From positions 9,018,041 through 9,082,040 of the forward strand of contig NW_017802379.1 in NCBI RefSeq assembly GCF_001625305.1: a DNA stretch of 64,000 nt, given 5' to 3'. How positions within the stretch are numbered: position 1 is the first letter of the stretch; every line of letters starts with the position of its first letter. Origin of the DNA: Branchiostoma belcheri. Its lineage: Eukaryota; Chordata; Leptocardii; Amphioxiformes; Branchiostomatidae. The notes beneath the pieces were generated by a model. It saw only the letters and a list, made by a program, of their open reading frames with translations, made no database searches and was not told the DNA's origin. Shown here in pieces: positions 35,990 to 48,250 of this stretch. The position numbers and the translations under genes are program-made.

Positions 35990-38900
35990 TTTTTTTAGCA
36001 AGCGAGGGAATCTGACGTGGATATTATCATATCTAGGTACACGTAATACTACTTTTATCAGAAAAAGAAAAGACAAGAAATCGGTATTATTGGCTTTGGA
36101 ACGCTACAACCTACGAGAGGTATTGCAAGAACAGATTTTGTTTCTTGTCAGTGTGAGTCGTGACTGCAACAGATTTATATGGCATACTTTTGAACTCTAA
36201 TTACAACAAGAACATTACTTTAAGGCAGTCAGGCCTATAAATTGCAAGTGAACCATGCATTGACTGAGTCAGCTCCTTTTAGACATCAATGCACACTGTA
36301 CAAATATTTCGCCCATTCTTGTTACATTTTATATAACTTCAAGCATATTTAGCCATATTATATCATCGCAAAATTTCTTTATTCCACAACCTGTCTTTGC
36401 TATCATCAGAAATACGTTCACACACACAAATGCATCTAAATATGTTACGCATATAGATGTTTCGCTGGGATAATTTATTTTCGTCTTCTAGAAAAAAAAC
36501 TCTTTTAGTGCGGAACACCCCAGGGGAGGGTAATTGTTGATACGAGACAACGCCCACTGTTTATTTCTCCGACATGACACCATTATAAACCGTTTATCCC
36601 CCACAGAGTGGGGAGGGGGGTGTCAACAACCCTAGCGTCCAAACTTTCACACAACTGTGATAACCAAACCACCCGCTGTAAAACTTTTCAGGCGTGTTAA
36701 CGGCCAGATCTTTATCACCCAGACGCAAGGGCGATAATTCAATAAAGCTATTATCACATGGATGCTAAAAGGGGCGCATTTTGTGTTCATAAAGTACTGG
36801 TTTCTGGGCGCTAATGTTATTCAGGAATGTTTACACAGACAAGTGTAAAGGTAACAGATGTTTTTGTGGAGGCGTGGGCAGGGGTCTTGCTACATCCTTG
36901 TGAAATGACGAAACCCAGATCTTTTCTGATTCACAGAACATCCTCTGTATTGTGGTGCAGTAGTTTTTGTGTCTGGTACCTCTTTACACGTGGGACGACG
37001 CCTAATCTTTGTAAAACAAAAAAGATATTTTAAAACTTGATCAAACTTACAAGTTTAAGTTACACTCACACGCACACACTGTAGACTACACAATCTTACA
37101 TTTGCGTATCTCTTTCTTTCATCGTCATTTGTTCTGAGACAAAAGAAAACATTTCATCGAGAAACTAGATTTTTGTGGCGAAATATGGCTTGCAGATCTG
37201 TAAGAAAAAGAAAACATGGTCGGACAAAACTTTGACTCATTATAGTAAAGTGGCCTTTTTCATGTGTGTGTTTTGTGTTAGTCATTTATGTGTGAGTCAT
37301 AAAGTTCCTTTTTTGTTGGACTAGCATTTGGGAGAATGCCTATCCATATAGCAAGTCATTTGTCCAATGTCCTGTACTATAATTCTCTACTTTCTGGACT
37401 AGAGACAGCTCTATGAAGTTACAGGTTTTATGATCTCGAAATTGACAGCGCGTTTTGTTCATGTCCGAGACACCGCCAAGTCTTGCTCTTGTTTCTACAT
37501 ATCATTTCTTTAAAATCTCAACTCCAGAAGACCACACCCTATTCTCTGCCTTTTACCCTAAAAACAGACACTTTAAAACAATTTTTCATGATAGAATTAC
37601 TGGGGGGGGGTACAAATTGTAGACTATGGTTGGCATAAATGTTGAAGATAGTACACTTGGTAATACAGTATTGGGAATATGTTTTGTTGACAACTCTTTC
37701 TCCGTACATGTAGTATGATATGAAAAGGTCCCAACAGAAGACAAGGCTGGTATTCTGTGAGAAAGTTTTTGATTGGAGAAGCCAGCATGCTGCCCCTGCG
37801 TTCTAAAGTTCATGGAGACGGTGGCAGTTCCCAAGTCAACTCCCAATTTGCTCTGATTCCTCGCGATACTTTCTGGCGTCGGGCTGATCCAGGCGTCTAA
37901 AAACACCGGTCGATCGCCGCCGTGCAAAGTCCGACCACCAGAAAGCCGCTAAATCTCTGTGCAAAGTTTATACCGCTAATAAATATTACACGAAAAAAAC
38001 AGAAGTTCCAAAATCGGTTGAAAGTCAGTGATACTTGACTGTCTTGACATCGCCCCCCTCCCCCCTTTCCCGAAATGTCACATCTTTCTTCCGGAGCGAC
38101 ACACGGGTAGTTTGAAGTCTGACACGGAAGATTGTTCACTTTTCTTGAATGATTTCCGGTATTTTTCAGAAGTAAAACCTTTTGACATCACAAGGCTTTT
38201 TGGGTTGAGCGCGTCGCGTTCAAGCAGACTGTGCCAGCGTCGGCTTTTGTGGCGCGAAAAGAAAAAGTCGTCTGATTCTCTCACAAATCATCCCCAGACA
38301 CGGGCCCCGTGAAAGATTGCCGCTTTCAAACGCGCAGGGGCGTAATAGCGGATTTTCAAGGCTTCTCTATGACCATGTCGGTGACAGTGATCGCTGGTAA
38401 TTACCTCCAGTCTTTCCCACCAATGATTACACTCCCTCGCCTCTTTAGCGCTTGGGGAAAATGGCGACATCGTTTACCCATGGGTCAGAAACGCCAGACG
38501 GCAAATCAGTACCCACGTTTTTTTGATACCACTGTATTTTTTTCTCTTTTTTAATTTTGTATATTACGGCGCCTGATATCAGGCCTAATGAATGTCTTTC
38601 CTTCATTTCGCACACACGCCTTCCCAGACGGAGGTAGACTCCTCTCGCATGCACAGAGGAAAAACTGCTGGCACTGATAAATGTTGTCATCGCCTGTGTC
38701 GTCTCCGAACCCGCGGAAGAAGTTTGCGGCTTCCGCGATACTCGTAGACGCGATCCCCCGCTATCGATCAATTTACCGAGCGTTGTCAGGAAAGTCTTTC
38801 CACTGGTGGGTTGTCGCCTATGAAATATGTAGGCAAACTGTCTACGAGCCACCAGCCTCTCGGGTATTCCAGCCAGACACACAGAACCCAGTCCGTATCA

Positions 38901-39540
38901 GCACTAGGTACCAGGCAAGAAAAAAAGTTATTAATTAAAGTATCACAAACAAAATTAATCGTAAGGGCAAGGCGTGGACTGGCGCGATAGTAATATTGCG
39001 GATGACTGAACTTGTTACCTCAGAGTCTTTCAAACAAAAAACTTTTTTTTGCTGTCTTCCTGTGTGAACTAAAATGAACTTCGCATGTTGGGACGCCGGT
39101 ATCTTCCTAAACAGAGGGAAACTGGGTGAGAGTTTGAAAGTAAACAGTTTATATTTCAGCTTGATTGTAAACTATTCACAAAGGTGTAAAAGCACTATAC
39201 TTTCAACACTCCGTAGTTGTACGTACTAGTACATGCATATCCCGTCATAATTTCACATTTGTTAATAAGTTTTCACAGTGTTTTGCATGGAAAAACTGCA
39301 AGGCTTAGAAGCCATAAACAGTTTATGTTTCATTTACACCCCTTCGAAACTTCGCATTTGAAGAATTTTTCCAAACGATTGCATGTTGAGAAGTAAACAG
39401 ATAGTTTATGTTTCAACCTGTTAGTATAAAGTGGTAAGGACCACCTCTAGTGTTATCTATGACTATCTCTGGGTGGGGGGTACAATCACCGGACGTCCCA
39501 TGGAGAAGTAGGTTTGTATCATTCCGTACAAACTACAATG
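35990..39540. other. intergenic, nothing recognised
   Basis: Unique-looking DNA with GC-richer patches at about 37790-37930 and 38200-38480 and a poly-G run at about 37602-37611. No gene supported. Confidence 0.3.
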
Positions 39541-39559
39541 GAAATGGAAAACTGTGTCA

Positions 39560-41300
39560 AGGACTAGGCCCACTGCCGCCTCGAGCCTGCCGCCGACGTT
39601 TTGAGGTCAAGCCGAAGCTTTAAAGCCGGGAAGAAATGTAGCAGAACACCCCAGCAGCCAGGCCCGGCGGTATCCGGCCCGGAATCAGACAAAAATAAAA
39701 CCCAGGCTGCTTGGAATAGTTGGAGTCGCGCTGGCGTCGGGGTTCCGCGTGGTAGAGCAAGCGGACCTCACACAGTGCAAACTGTTTACATATAACCGCA
39801 AACTTCGCCACTCTACCCGGGGTTAGGTCGCGCCCCGCGCGGCGAGAAACGAAAACATTTACCCCAACAACTCCCGCGTGGCACGGGCTTTAAAAAAAGG
39901 CAGCAGAAACGCGGCAATCCTTGAAAAATAAACCAAACCACTGCTACAAACGCGGGTGGAAGGAGTCATTTCCATACGGTACGCCGCTGCTGGGCATTTT
40001 CAGCGGAGAGGAAAATGACATACAATTCCCATATGCTTCCCCCAAAATTAATCATCCAATATACCGGTGGCGCCATGCCGATTTATCACATGTGCGGTTG
40101 TGAACGCGCGGCTGAGAGACCACAAAGGCCTTTCGCACCTCGGCTGTTTGATCTCGCCTTATTAATTATGTTAACACTTAGGCGAATCCACCAGAATCAA
40201 CAAGCCTGGCTGCGCTCCGGCCATCTGATTGGTCGGGGGAGGGGCACTTGTGTGAAAACTGTCACTCACCAGGCTAATTATAGGTAATAGCCTGTCTCTC
40301 AAACAAACACCTCGCAGAATGATAGCACCCAAAACAATGCGACGGGCACATGAAAAGGGCTCGTCCCTAGACTTTGCGGGAAGAAAAATAAAGACGCTAT
40401 GGGTTCGCGCGCCCGGCATGGCTTCCCGTGACTTTTTCCCGCCTGATTTTTTTTTTTATTATTTCTCTGAGAATGGAAAGCTTGACACCTTTGCCGTGCG
40501 GCGCGACGCCAGTTCTTTGTAGGCGATCTGGAAGGCTAGCGTGTTGGCTTGGGTAACGGAGCCGGAGTGCCAGCTCAATCAGCTAGGCGGTCCCTCTGTT
40601 CTGTGGCCCGGGAACGTGTGTACCCACATCCGATAGAATCAAAACTGACAAGCCGGTTTGGCTTCATTCATTTTACAAAAGGAAGCTCTACCACCGACAA
40701 TACCACTTTAAGACTTCGTGTAGTCGTATCGGATGTATATGTATAATTTTACCTCAGTTGTTTCTCGTTTTTGCTGATTTTTGCTCTACTTTGTATCGCA
40801 AGGTTTCGCATGTCCACGCGGGGCTAGACTGCGCAGCGCCCCCGGTATGCCGGTTCCGTGGCCCGGGCATATTTTGCTGAATGAAAACTGATAGGCGTCG
40901 AGGGTTATTGTCTCACGTCACACGACTGGCGCCAACTGTACTTATGCATGTGCGTCAGAAAGGAATGCTGGAATAGCTAATCACTTCAGAAGTTCCGCTC
41001 TTCATTTTCACGCTTCTCTCGGTCCCCGCCTCCAATAAGACACCATAAATATTACAGGCTAGTCCGAATTATGAGCTTTAATAAAATTTTCCGTGCATTT
41101 TGGAGAGCTGAGAGGGGCTTCGGACAAGATGTCGTCTGCGCGCCGGCTAGGTTTTTAGTACCGCCGACGTGGCTAAGCGCTGAAAGCGGAGGTTTTAGAC
41201 ATGAAAAGGCTTTAAATGAGAAAATTAGCGGCCGGTGGACTTGTGGGACTTGTATGGGGTGCCTAATGATGGGTTAGGTTTTGGCACCTTGGTGGGCAAG
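39560..41300 (+). promoter_or_regulatory. CpG-rich region upstream of Tbx2/3, candidate cis-regulatory DNA
   Basis: CpG- and GC-richer than its surroundings, free of recognisable transposons, and directly 5' of the T-box gene. It holds AT-rich cores such as TTATTAATTATGTTAACAC (about 40160) inside GC-rich DNA. The absence of MITEs and LINE tails from about 36 to 49 kb, against their density elsewhere, suggests constraint. Regulatory function is inference. Confidence 0.4.
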
Positions 41301-41639
41301 GCTCTCTATCGGGCGGGGAAAAACACTTACCCAAAGACACCCACACACGGAGTTAGGAATAGATGATTCAGTGTTCTGTAGTGTTAGGCGGAAGGGAACT
41401 TACTTCCTTGGACCCATGTCCTTTGTTTTTGGGGAGGAAGCCAGGCGAACAAGACACGCGAAATCGCGCACCGCAAGGTATCCCTCCATGTCGTATATTT
41501 TTGCTACCTGCCAGCGGCGAAAAAAGGGGCTGGAGGGATATCCGAAGTTTTGAGGCGCGATCACCGGTTGTCACAGTGATAGATGAATGATAAAATAGTC
41601 TAGAGGTACCAGGGCGCGGCAATAGTCTCCCTCCGAGCC

Positions 41640-41934
41640 CTCTCATTGGTCCATTCTTAATGATGTTGACATTTTCGCACGATTGATACGATAATGTCAT
41701 AAGCACGTTGTGGGTTCCGACACCTTTTATAGCTCATATATCTTGTAAACTTGTCAAACACACGCCTCTCTGGCGAGGGGATTGGCTGCAACGCGTAAAA
41801 TAGCCAATCAAGGGGACCGGCTCATTAGTGGCTGGCGGCTAGTCACCCCGGGGTCGTTTGCTTACATGCTGACTTGTGCGTCGAACTGGTCATTCACTAA
41901 ACACAGGCAGTCTGTAGGCAGCAGAGAAGGGTCG
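41640..41934 (+). promoter_or_regulatory. putative Tbx2/3 core promoter and 5' leader
   Basis: Upstream of the start codon lie CCAAT-box cores: ATTGG at 41645-41649 and 41781-41785, and CCAAT at 41804-41808. A TTTTATAGC TATA-like word is at about 41726. The last two CCAAT cores form an inverted pair 18 bp apart. The transcription start is not determinable from sequence; a start downstream of 41808 would leave a leader of about 100 nt. Confidence 0.35.
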
Positions 41935-42290
41935 ATGTTACACGAACAGATACCAGTGCCGACCATGGCGTACCACCCGTTCCTGGCCGCCTCCAAGGCG
42001 CTGGATTTCCCCATGCCGTCGTTCCTAGCCCAGCCGGGCTTGTTTCCTGGGATGCCGCTCCTGCCCAGCGGAGCCCCGGCGCTGGCCATGCCCAAGCTGA
42101 GCGATCCCTCGCCGGGACAAACGCCGGCAGACGTCAGCAAGGCACTCGGTGGCGCCGGCTCTGTTCTCCGCCCGATCCCACAACAACAGGACGACGACTC
42201 CGAGGACCCTCAAGTCGAACTGGAATACAAGGACCTGTGGGATCAGTTCCACACGTACGGCACCGAGATGGTCATCACCAAGTCCGGAAG
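41935..42290 (+). CDS. Tbx2/3: Tbx2/3 exon 1
   Basis: Encodes residues 1-118 plus two bases of Arg119. It includes MAYHPFL, a Pro/Ala/Leu-rich N-terminus, an acidic [15 protein letters not shown] linker, and the start of the T-box ([19 protein letters not shown]). The donor is AAG|GTAAGG. The frame is also open from an ATG at 41782. Confidence 0.95.
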
Positions 42291-45200
42291 GTAAGGCAGT
42301 CAGTACGGGGTTGGGTCTCGGGGTCCCACGGCTGGCGTGCCGAGGCGCGTCGTCTGCCAGTCCCCGCTGTTGTTGGGTCGATGAACGCCCATAAACCGGC
42401 ATTACACTACGCAGGGTCTGTCGGTCTAACGAGCTAGCCTGTGTGCGGGCCGCTGCACAGTTTCCCCTTGTGCGTCGCCCAGAGCAAGTCTGGCGACAAA
42501 CCGCTTCAGTAATTTGTCCCAGGGATTTCTCTCGTCTCGACCACGCTAGGTGTATGGTGTTTTACTACCGTGAATTATGCCGTGTTACTGTGCCAGCCGC
42601 ATGCACGGTGTTTCAATGAACGAGCGCTACGGTGTGACTGGATCGATGTTGGGGCTTTTTCAGGCTAAAACCGTACGCCTTGGAGGTGTCTGGGATGACT
42701 TGCGACAAATCTATCCTCGCCCCGAAACTGTGAAAAACGTCTAATAAATCTCTAATTCTTGTAATTCCCAACAGTATGTGTCATGTCCACCTGTCCCTGG
42801 AGTGTTAGATTTCTCATAAAACTTCCCAATTACTGCATAGGCACCCAAACTAACTCTCACTCTTTCTTTCTCTCTCTCTCTCTGTGTTCTAGACGTATGT
42901 TCCCGAGTTTTAAAGTGAAGGTGTCTGGACTAGACAAGCGGGCCAAGTACATCTTTCTCATGGACATCGTAGCCGCCGACGACTGCCGCTACAAGTTTCA
43001 CAACTCCCGCTGGATGGTGGCCGGCAAGGCGGACCCAGAGATGCCCAAACGCATGTACATCCACCCCGACTCTCCGGCCACCGGCGAGCACTGGATGTCC
43101 AAAACCGTGTCCTTTCACAAGCTCAAACTGACCAACAACATCTCGGACAAACACGGTTTTGTAAGTCTCCCTCAAGTCAGTGTCTTTCCCAGATGTTCTT
43201 GTCCCATTTTGTGAAATTTTGACATTTTCAGTTTTCCCAGATTTCTTTTTTACTTTCGTGCGTTCAATATAGTATATATTTATTACTGTTTGTATTTTTG
43301 ATACTTTGTATGTGGCAAAAAAGATAACAGCGATGGTCTAGGCGCCCTGAAGCTTGGCTGCAGAGCTTCTGTTTTGTATCAAAAGTTATAAAACCATCAG
43401 AAGTAATTCAGCAGAATGACTCATTCTTTTTATTTTCTCTCCAACTGGCAAAGATTTTTTACGAGTTCTTTTCCGTCTGCCAAAACCAGAAACCCATATT
43501 TCCACGCTTGTTCCAAGAAACCTTTTTCGAAGTTGTTTGTTGAAATGGATCTTTTATTTTTATTGGTGCACCACACAATGGAAGCGCGCGCCTCTGTTAT
43601 ACTTTTGTGGGGTTATCTTTTTTCCATTGTCGTGCAAATTTCTTCGACAAACAGCGGTAGCCAGTGTAGGTTTCACTGGGTTTATCTTTTGGCTCTTCTC
43701 GGAACGCGACCTGCCAGACCGGCGCTGTTTTCTTTGCATCAGTATCTCCGCCTACAATTTAACCGAGCTCGTGTGCTTGTTAATTGTCTTCGCAAGAGCT
43801 TATTGGCGCCACTGCTCCCGACTCTAGCCCCCCATTTATATTGTTTTCCCTCTCGCCTACTCTCAGACAATCCTGAATTCGATGCATAAGTACCAACCAC
43901 GGTTCCATATCGTGAAGACCAACGACATTATGAAGCTCCCCTACTGTCACTTCCGTACCTACGTCTTCAGAGAGACAGCGTTCATCGCCGTAACAGCCTA
44001 CCAGAACGAGAAGGTACGTTATTTTCTCAAGTATTTCACTTCACACTACACCACAAGCGTTATCGCTAGACCCGAAAATTAATAATGCATCGTCGCGACT
44101 GCGAAAAGTAAAGCCTTGTTTTTCACGGGTCTTTGCCGCACAGTCAAATTAAGGAGGGCGGATAAGAAGTTCTGAGAAGTAACAAGCAATCCGGAGGGCT
44201 TGCTGTGATATTTTCCCTTTGTCGGCGAGAGCTTGTTTTGCGAGCCACCAACGTTGGCACAATGTGGCACGCTTGTATTACTAGATGTCATGTACGTTAT
44301 TAGATTATGATATTTCGTCTGGCGCTAGCTGGCAGACAAAATGAATAGGACGGGGTGTTGTAGTCGGAGGAGCTCGTTATCGTGCGTAACGGGACTGGAT
44401 GCCTTTCGGGGTCCTCCTCTAGGGTCGCTGTCAGTTTTCTTTACGCAGGCAACCAATTTGTGCGCGAAATTGAAGAAAATGTTGCTTATTTGCGCGGCTG
44501 GCGGCAGGAGAAATGGAAAATGACACCGGCCTCAGACGGCCTTTTGTCCGTCGCCTCGCTCAAAGCGTGTTTTTGAACTTGGTAGCTTCCATTGTTGTCG
44601 ACGTCATAGCTAAAAACAACAAAGTCTAGGGAAAACATTTTCGGTTCCCCCTCCCTTTACAATACATAATAGGAGGTACATGTTTTCTTTGTGCCCCAGC
44701 GGCCTTTGTTACGGTACTAACGAGGTGTCTGGGACGTTTCAATGTCATTATTCCATTGTTCCTTGTGCATCCACCAATGTCTCCCCAAGCTTGTTTAGGC
44801 TCACGAACAGAACTCTGTCGCCTTTGCTCATCAGCTATGGAAATCCAACCCCCCTAGAAAGAATCCTATTAAAACCATTTTTCATAATGGGTAAAGCGTT
44901 GAAAGGTGGTAGCCGACACTGCATAACACAATCTAACATCTGGTCTTGACGGCCGTGCAATAGCAGCTAACAAGATGTTTTCCTACATGGTAAAGTACAA
45001 AAACGACAACCCTTATTGTTCCCTAATACTTAAAAATACACGTGTTCCTCATACAAACAGCTGTTCATTTCAAAGTTCGGTTGTTTGGAAGGAGAGAAGA
45101 AAAAAAAACTATCAGGATGTTAAAAGCCGTAGATTCGAGGACGAAGCTATGTGAACCGTGCAAGTTTTACGACCAGAGGGTTGTTATTCGTGTAGATTGA

Positions 45201-48200
45201 ATTGAAAATTCTCACGAATGAAAAGAGCACAGATTGTTAATTTTAACGGTCGTACGTGTGAAAAAAACCCGACCGTCAGCGTTGCTTGGTTGTTGCCCCA
45301 AGCGCAGGGATCGTGTGTTTTGAACACCCCACGGTTTATATTATATCTAGCAATGAAGCCAAACTTGTAGAGTCACATTATCAATACATCTTCTGTTAAA
45401 ACCCTACAAGCAAACAACGCGATATGTCTACGTCTGATCAGGGTCAAAAGTGCAATTTTTCCCTAGTGGTAAAGTTCGGTGAAATAGTTTGATCGCGCGC
45501 ACGTTGTGTAAATAATATAAACTTCTTGTAACATCATTTGACCGAAGCATATCTCGCCACAAAAAATTCAACCATACAATACGGAAGAAATTCCAATTGA
45601 TACACTAACTTCATAAGGAAATGTACTTTTAAATATGTTTTAAAGACCCGTGTTTCTAAGTAAAAACAACAGAATTTGCAAACGTTTATGTAGAAATGTT
45701 TTAGATTAATATTGTGAAGTTGTGTGTGTCAATGGTTATGTGAATTGTCGTTTTGAGATGTTTTTGTACTTGCATGTCTTGAGTTTGATATTTCTTAGCT
45801 CTAGATATGGTGCATGTAAACATATTCTCATTATCATTTTTCAATAATATACATCAAACGCGTCTCCAGTCTTGTCAAAGAAAAAGTTGCTAGTGTCTCC
45901 GGACTAATTCTCTGGGGGGATTTTGACGCCGTTTAATCCATTTTTCAGATCACCCAGTTGAAAATCGACCACAATCCCTTTGCAAAAGGTTTCCGAGACA
46001 CCGGAGCCGGCAGACGCGGGGAAAAAAGGTACCGACTTCTCTTTGCAACACCTTTGTGAAAAAAAATTTAAACCTTTCAGGCCCGGGGGTGGAAGTTCTA
46101 AAGAAGTGGGGACATCCGTGGGATTTGAGTGTTGTTTTCATATCGTGGGTCCCGGTCTAGAAGGGGCCTAGAGGTATTGAAAAATGCCAACCACTTCCAC
46201 CTTGCTTGCTTCTTTCAATATCTTCCTTTTTCCGACAGATAAACAAGGAAGGCGACCCGCTATCTATGCGGTTCATCGGACCATTTATTTGTCCAATACA
46301 GCCCCCTTCCTCACAGGCGTTTTGCTTTTGAAGATATGATTTTTTGAAGTGTTTTAAAACTCTTCTGATCTTTTATGTCTGAAATAGGATAGAACACTTG
46401 TAGATATCGTTTGTTGTAATGGTTTCTGTCGCTGTTTTTCCAACGATACACGGTCTACATATTTCTGGTTTGCTCCATGTTTACGATAGGAAACATCTCC
46501 ATTCCTTCGGCCACCAACATCCCGGGTTTCTAGAGGAAGGGCATTCTAGCGATCTGGAGACGGCAGATTGTGGGGACGCAGTGACGGAAAAGGAGCCGCG
46601 ACTTGAAAGCCGGCCGCCTTTGTCTCCAAAAGGTAAGGCAAATATAACTGGGGTTAGACCCGCGATTGTTTGGAGTGTGTTTTTATGTACCTCCAGTGCG
46701 ATATAGGACTGATAACAGCCTAGTCAAACTACACGCCTAGCCCCCTAAATTGACCTCAAAAAGGAATCTTTGTTCACATACAATCATCTCATTTGTAAAA
46801 TGTGCCCCGGAGAAATGTACTGGGGCTCTATTAATTTCCCTACACCGGCTCACAATGCGGGTCGAAACAAGGGGCGGGGGCGAATGTGTGGGTAATTTCT
46901 GATGAATTTTTCTCGCCTTGGTAAAGAGTGCCCGTGTGGCCCGAGCTCCCATGAGGGACTGGATGCCAAGCACGGGCACCAATTTCTCCATGGCTCGCTT
47001 TGTAATCAGTGCTTGTTTCTTTGTGTCCTCTCCTCGTTTCTGTAGAGCCAGCCTCGCCGATTGTTGAGGGCAGTCCATCGGTAGGCGCCAATTACAGAAC
47101 AGAGGCGAGCGCCCGCCCATACGCCACCTGCTCGGGCGATGAAGGCAGCGAACAGCAGGAGAGAGCTGCGTCACTTCACACGCACAAGGGCAACTGCACG
47201 GAGACCAACAAGTCCGCGCAGGAATGCCACCGGAGGGACGCACCGCACCGCGGGAACGAGATCAGACCCAGCACCGCCAGCGCACTCAGGGAAGGAGAGG
47301 AGAGAAGTAGTACCCATGGTAGCGGGGGCGCCTCGGACAAAGAGAACGGAGGAGGCAACAACAACAACAGCGAAAAGACTTCTACAGAATCACGAGAAAA
47401 GAACACGATGGAGAAAAAAGCCGTCCACAACAATAAAGAAAGTAGTAGCGAGAAGTCGGAAAACAACAACAACAAACTCCCAACCTCCCTCCCCTCCCCC
47501 TTGTCAGCCATGAACGCAGGATCGTCACACATGGGGAGAATCCACCCATCTCAGCTCCAAGGACTGGCTAGCATGTACCCGTACCAGTTCCTCTCGGGCG
47601 GGCACGGTCTACCCAACCGACCCCCGTTTCTGTTCCACCCCTCCCAGTTAGCCATGACTAGTGGCGGCATGCCTCAGTTCCCCATGAACCCGTTCCTGGC
47701 CTTCCCCGTCCCCCATTCCGGTATGAACGGCGGCAGCCAGCCCCTCAGCTCGCAGACACACCCCCTCCTCGCGTCTCAAGGTTATCCGTTCTTCGGCATG
47801 TCTCCTCAAGGATACACCCTCCTGGACGGGTCCATCTTCAACCCATCCTTCTCCTTCCCTCAGGCGGCGGAACTCCACAAACGTGCAATGGCCGGGGCAC
47901 GTCACCCGCTACGGTTCTCTCCCTACCCCCTCTCCTCTGCTACCTCTACCACCATGGTCACCACGGGCTCTCCCGTCGTCTGCCCGGGTCTACCCTCGCG
48001 GACGGACGCGTCGGTGTCCTCAGACGCGCCGCGCGAGTCGTCGTCGGTCTCCCCCATCAGTCGCGGCGCTGGAGGCAAGAACATGAGCCCGAAACGGGCG
48101 TCGTCCCCGCCGCGAACAACTTCTAGTACCGCCGAGGTGTCCAGCGAACTCCAGAACATTCAGAAACTCGTCAGCGGGCTGGAAAAACAACAGGAACAAC

Positions 48201-48250
48201 TCGCGGTGGAGACGCTAACCAAGCTTACCGAACAGAGCAAGTTGCAGTAG
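41935..48250 (+). CDS. Tbx2/3: T-box transcription factor Tbx2/3, six exons
   Basis: Predicted nuclear DNA-binding repressor of 732 residues. The exons join in frame: 41935-42290, 42893-43160, 43867-44013, 45949-46028, 46490-46632, 47046-48250; total 2199 nt. All introns are GT/AG. The T-box spans about residues 91-277 and carries the hallmarks [71 protein letters not shown] and [11 protein letters not shown]. This set is specific to the Tbx2/3 subfamily. Outside the T-box, [10 protein letters not shown] (about 526-535) matches the vertebrate repression-domain motif, and [15 protein letters not shown] near the C-terminus matches the conserved Tbx2/3 tail. The N-terminus MAYHPFL is the family signature. 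I chose the ATG at 41935 because the ten residues before MAYHPFL align in length with vertebrate Tbx3; the ATG at 41965 has the better Kozak context. Family knowledge: Tbx2/3 binds T-sites (AGGTGTGA) and represses. The orthology to both Tbx2 and Tbx3 is inferred. Confidence 0.95.
42893..43160 (+). CDS. Tbx2/3: Tbx2/3 exon 2
   Basis: Residues 119-208, the central T-box with [15 protein letters not shown] to NNISDKHGF. The acceptor follows a long CT tract (TCTCTCTGTGTTCTAG). The donor TTT|GTAAGT is in phase 0. In vertebrate Tbx3 an alternative 20-residue insertion occurs at this junction; I saw no obvious counterpart in the 706-bp intron. Confidence 0.97.
43867..44013 (+). CDS. Tbx2/3: Tbx2/3 exon 3
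   Basis: 49 codons, residues 209-257, [20 protein letters not shown] to TAYQNEK. Acceptor CTCTCAG|ACA, donor AAG|GTACGT, both phase 0. Contains the T-box dimer-interface and DNA-contact segment YQPRFHIV and [15 protein letters not shown] replaces the vertebrate FPETDF. Confidence 0.97.
45949..46028 (+). CDS. Tbx2/3: Tbx2/3 exon 4
   Basis: Residues 258-283 plus two bases of Arg284: [20 protein letters not shown] then GRRGEKR. This is the last T-box helix and the basic segment that serves as nuclear-localisation signal in the family. Acceptor TTTTTCAG|ATC, donor AAAAAG|GTACCG. Intron 3 (1935 bp) is the longest. Confidence 0.93.
46490..46632 (+). CDS. Tbx2/3: Tbx2/3 exon 5
   Basis: Completes Arg284 and gives [20 protein letters not shown] to RPPLSPK (residues 285-331). 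The junction reads KR|KHL, matching the position of KRKQL in vertebrates. The acceptor TTTACGATAG|G has a weak pyrimidine tract, but it is the acceptor I found that keeps frame with both neighbours and preserves the KRKxL continuity. Donor AAAAG|GTAAGG. Confidence 0.8.
47046..48250 (+). CDS. Tbx2/3: Tbx2/3 exon 6 (terminal)
   Basis: Residues 332-732. Acceptor TTTCTGTAG|AG. It begins EPASPIVEG, followed by a long hydrophilic Ser/Asn/Glu/Lys-rich stretch (about 47100-47510), then the repression motif [10 protein letters not shown], a Met/Pro/Gly/Phe-rich segment, [12 protein letters not shown] (vertebrate RPRLRYSPYS), SPKRASS, and [15 protein letters not shown]. It ends [17 protein letters not shown], longer and different from the vertebrate end. 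TAG at 48248 is followed by TAG and TGA in frame. Confidence 0.95.

Noticed and set aside
41782-41934. Tbx2/3 start at the ATG 41782
   Set aside because: The extra 51 residues match no T-box protein and overlap CCAAT-box motifs; the vertebrate-like leader begins at 41935.
46253-46330. Possible Tbx2/3 exon after CCGACAG at 46252
   Set aside because: Joining it to exon 4 (two bases AG carried over) gives AGA TAA, an immediate stop. The acceptor at 46489 restores the conserved KRKxL junction instead.
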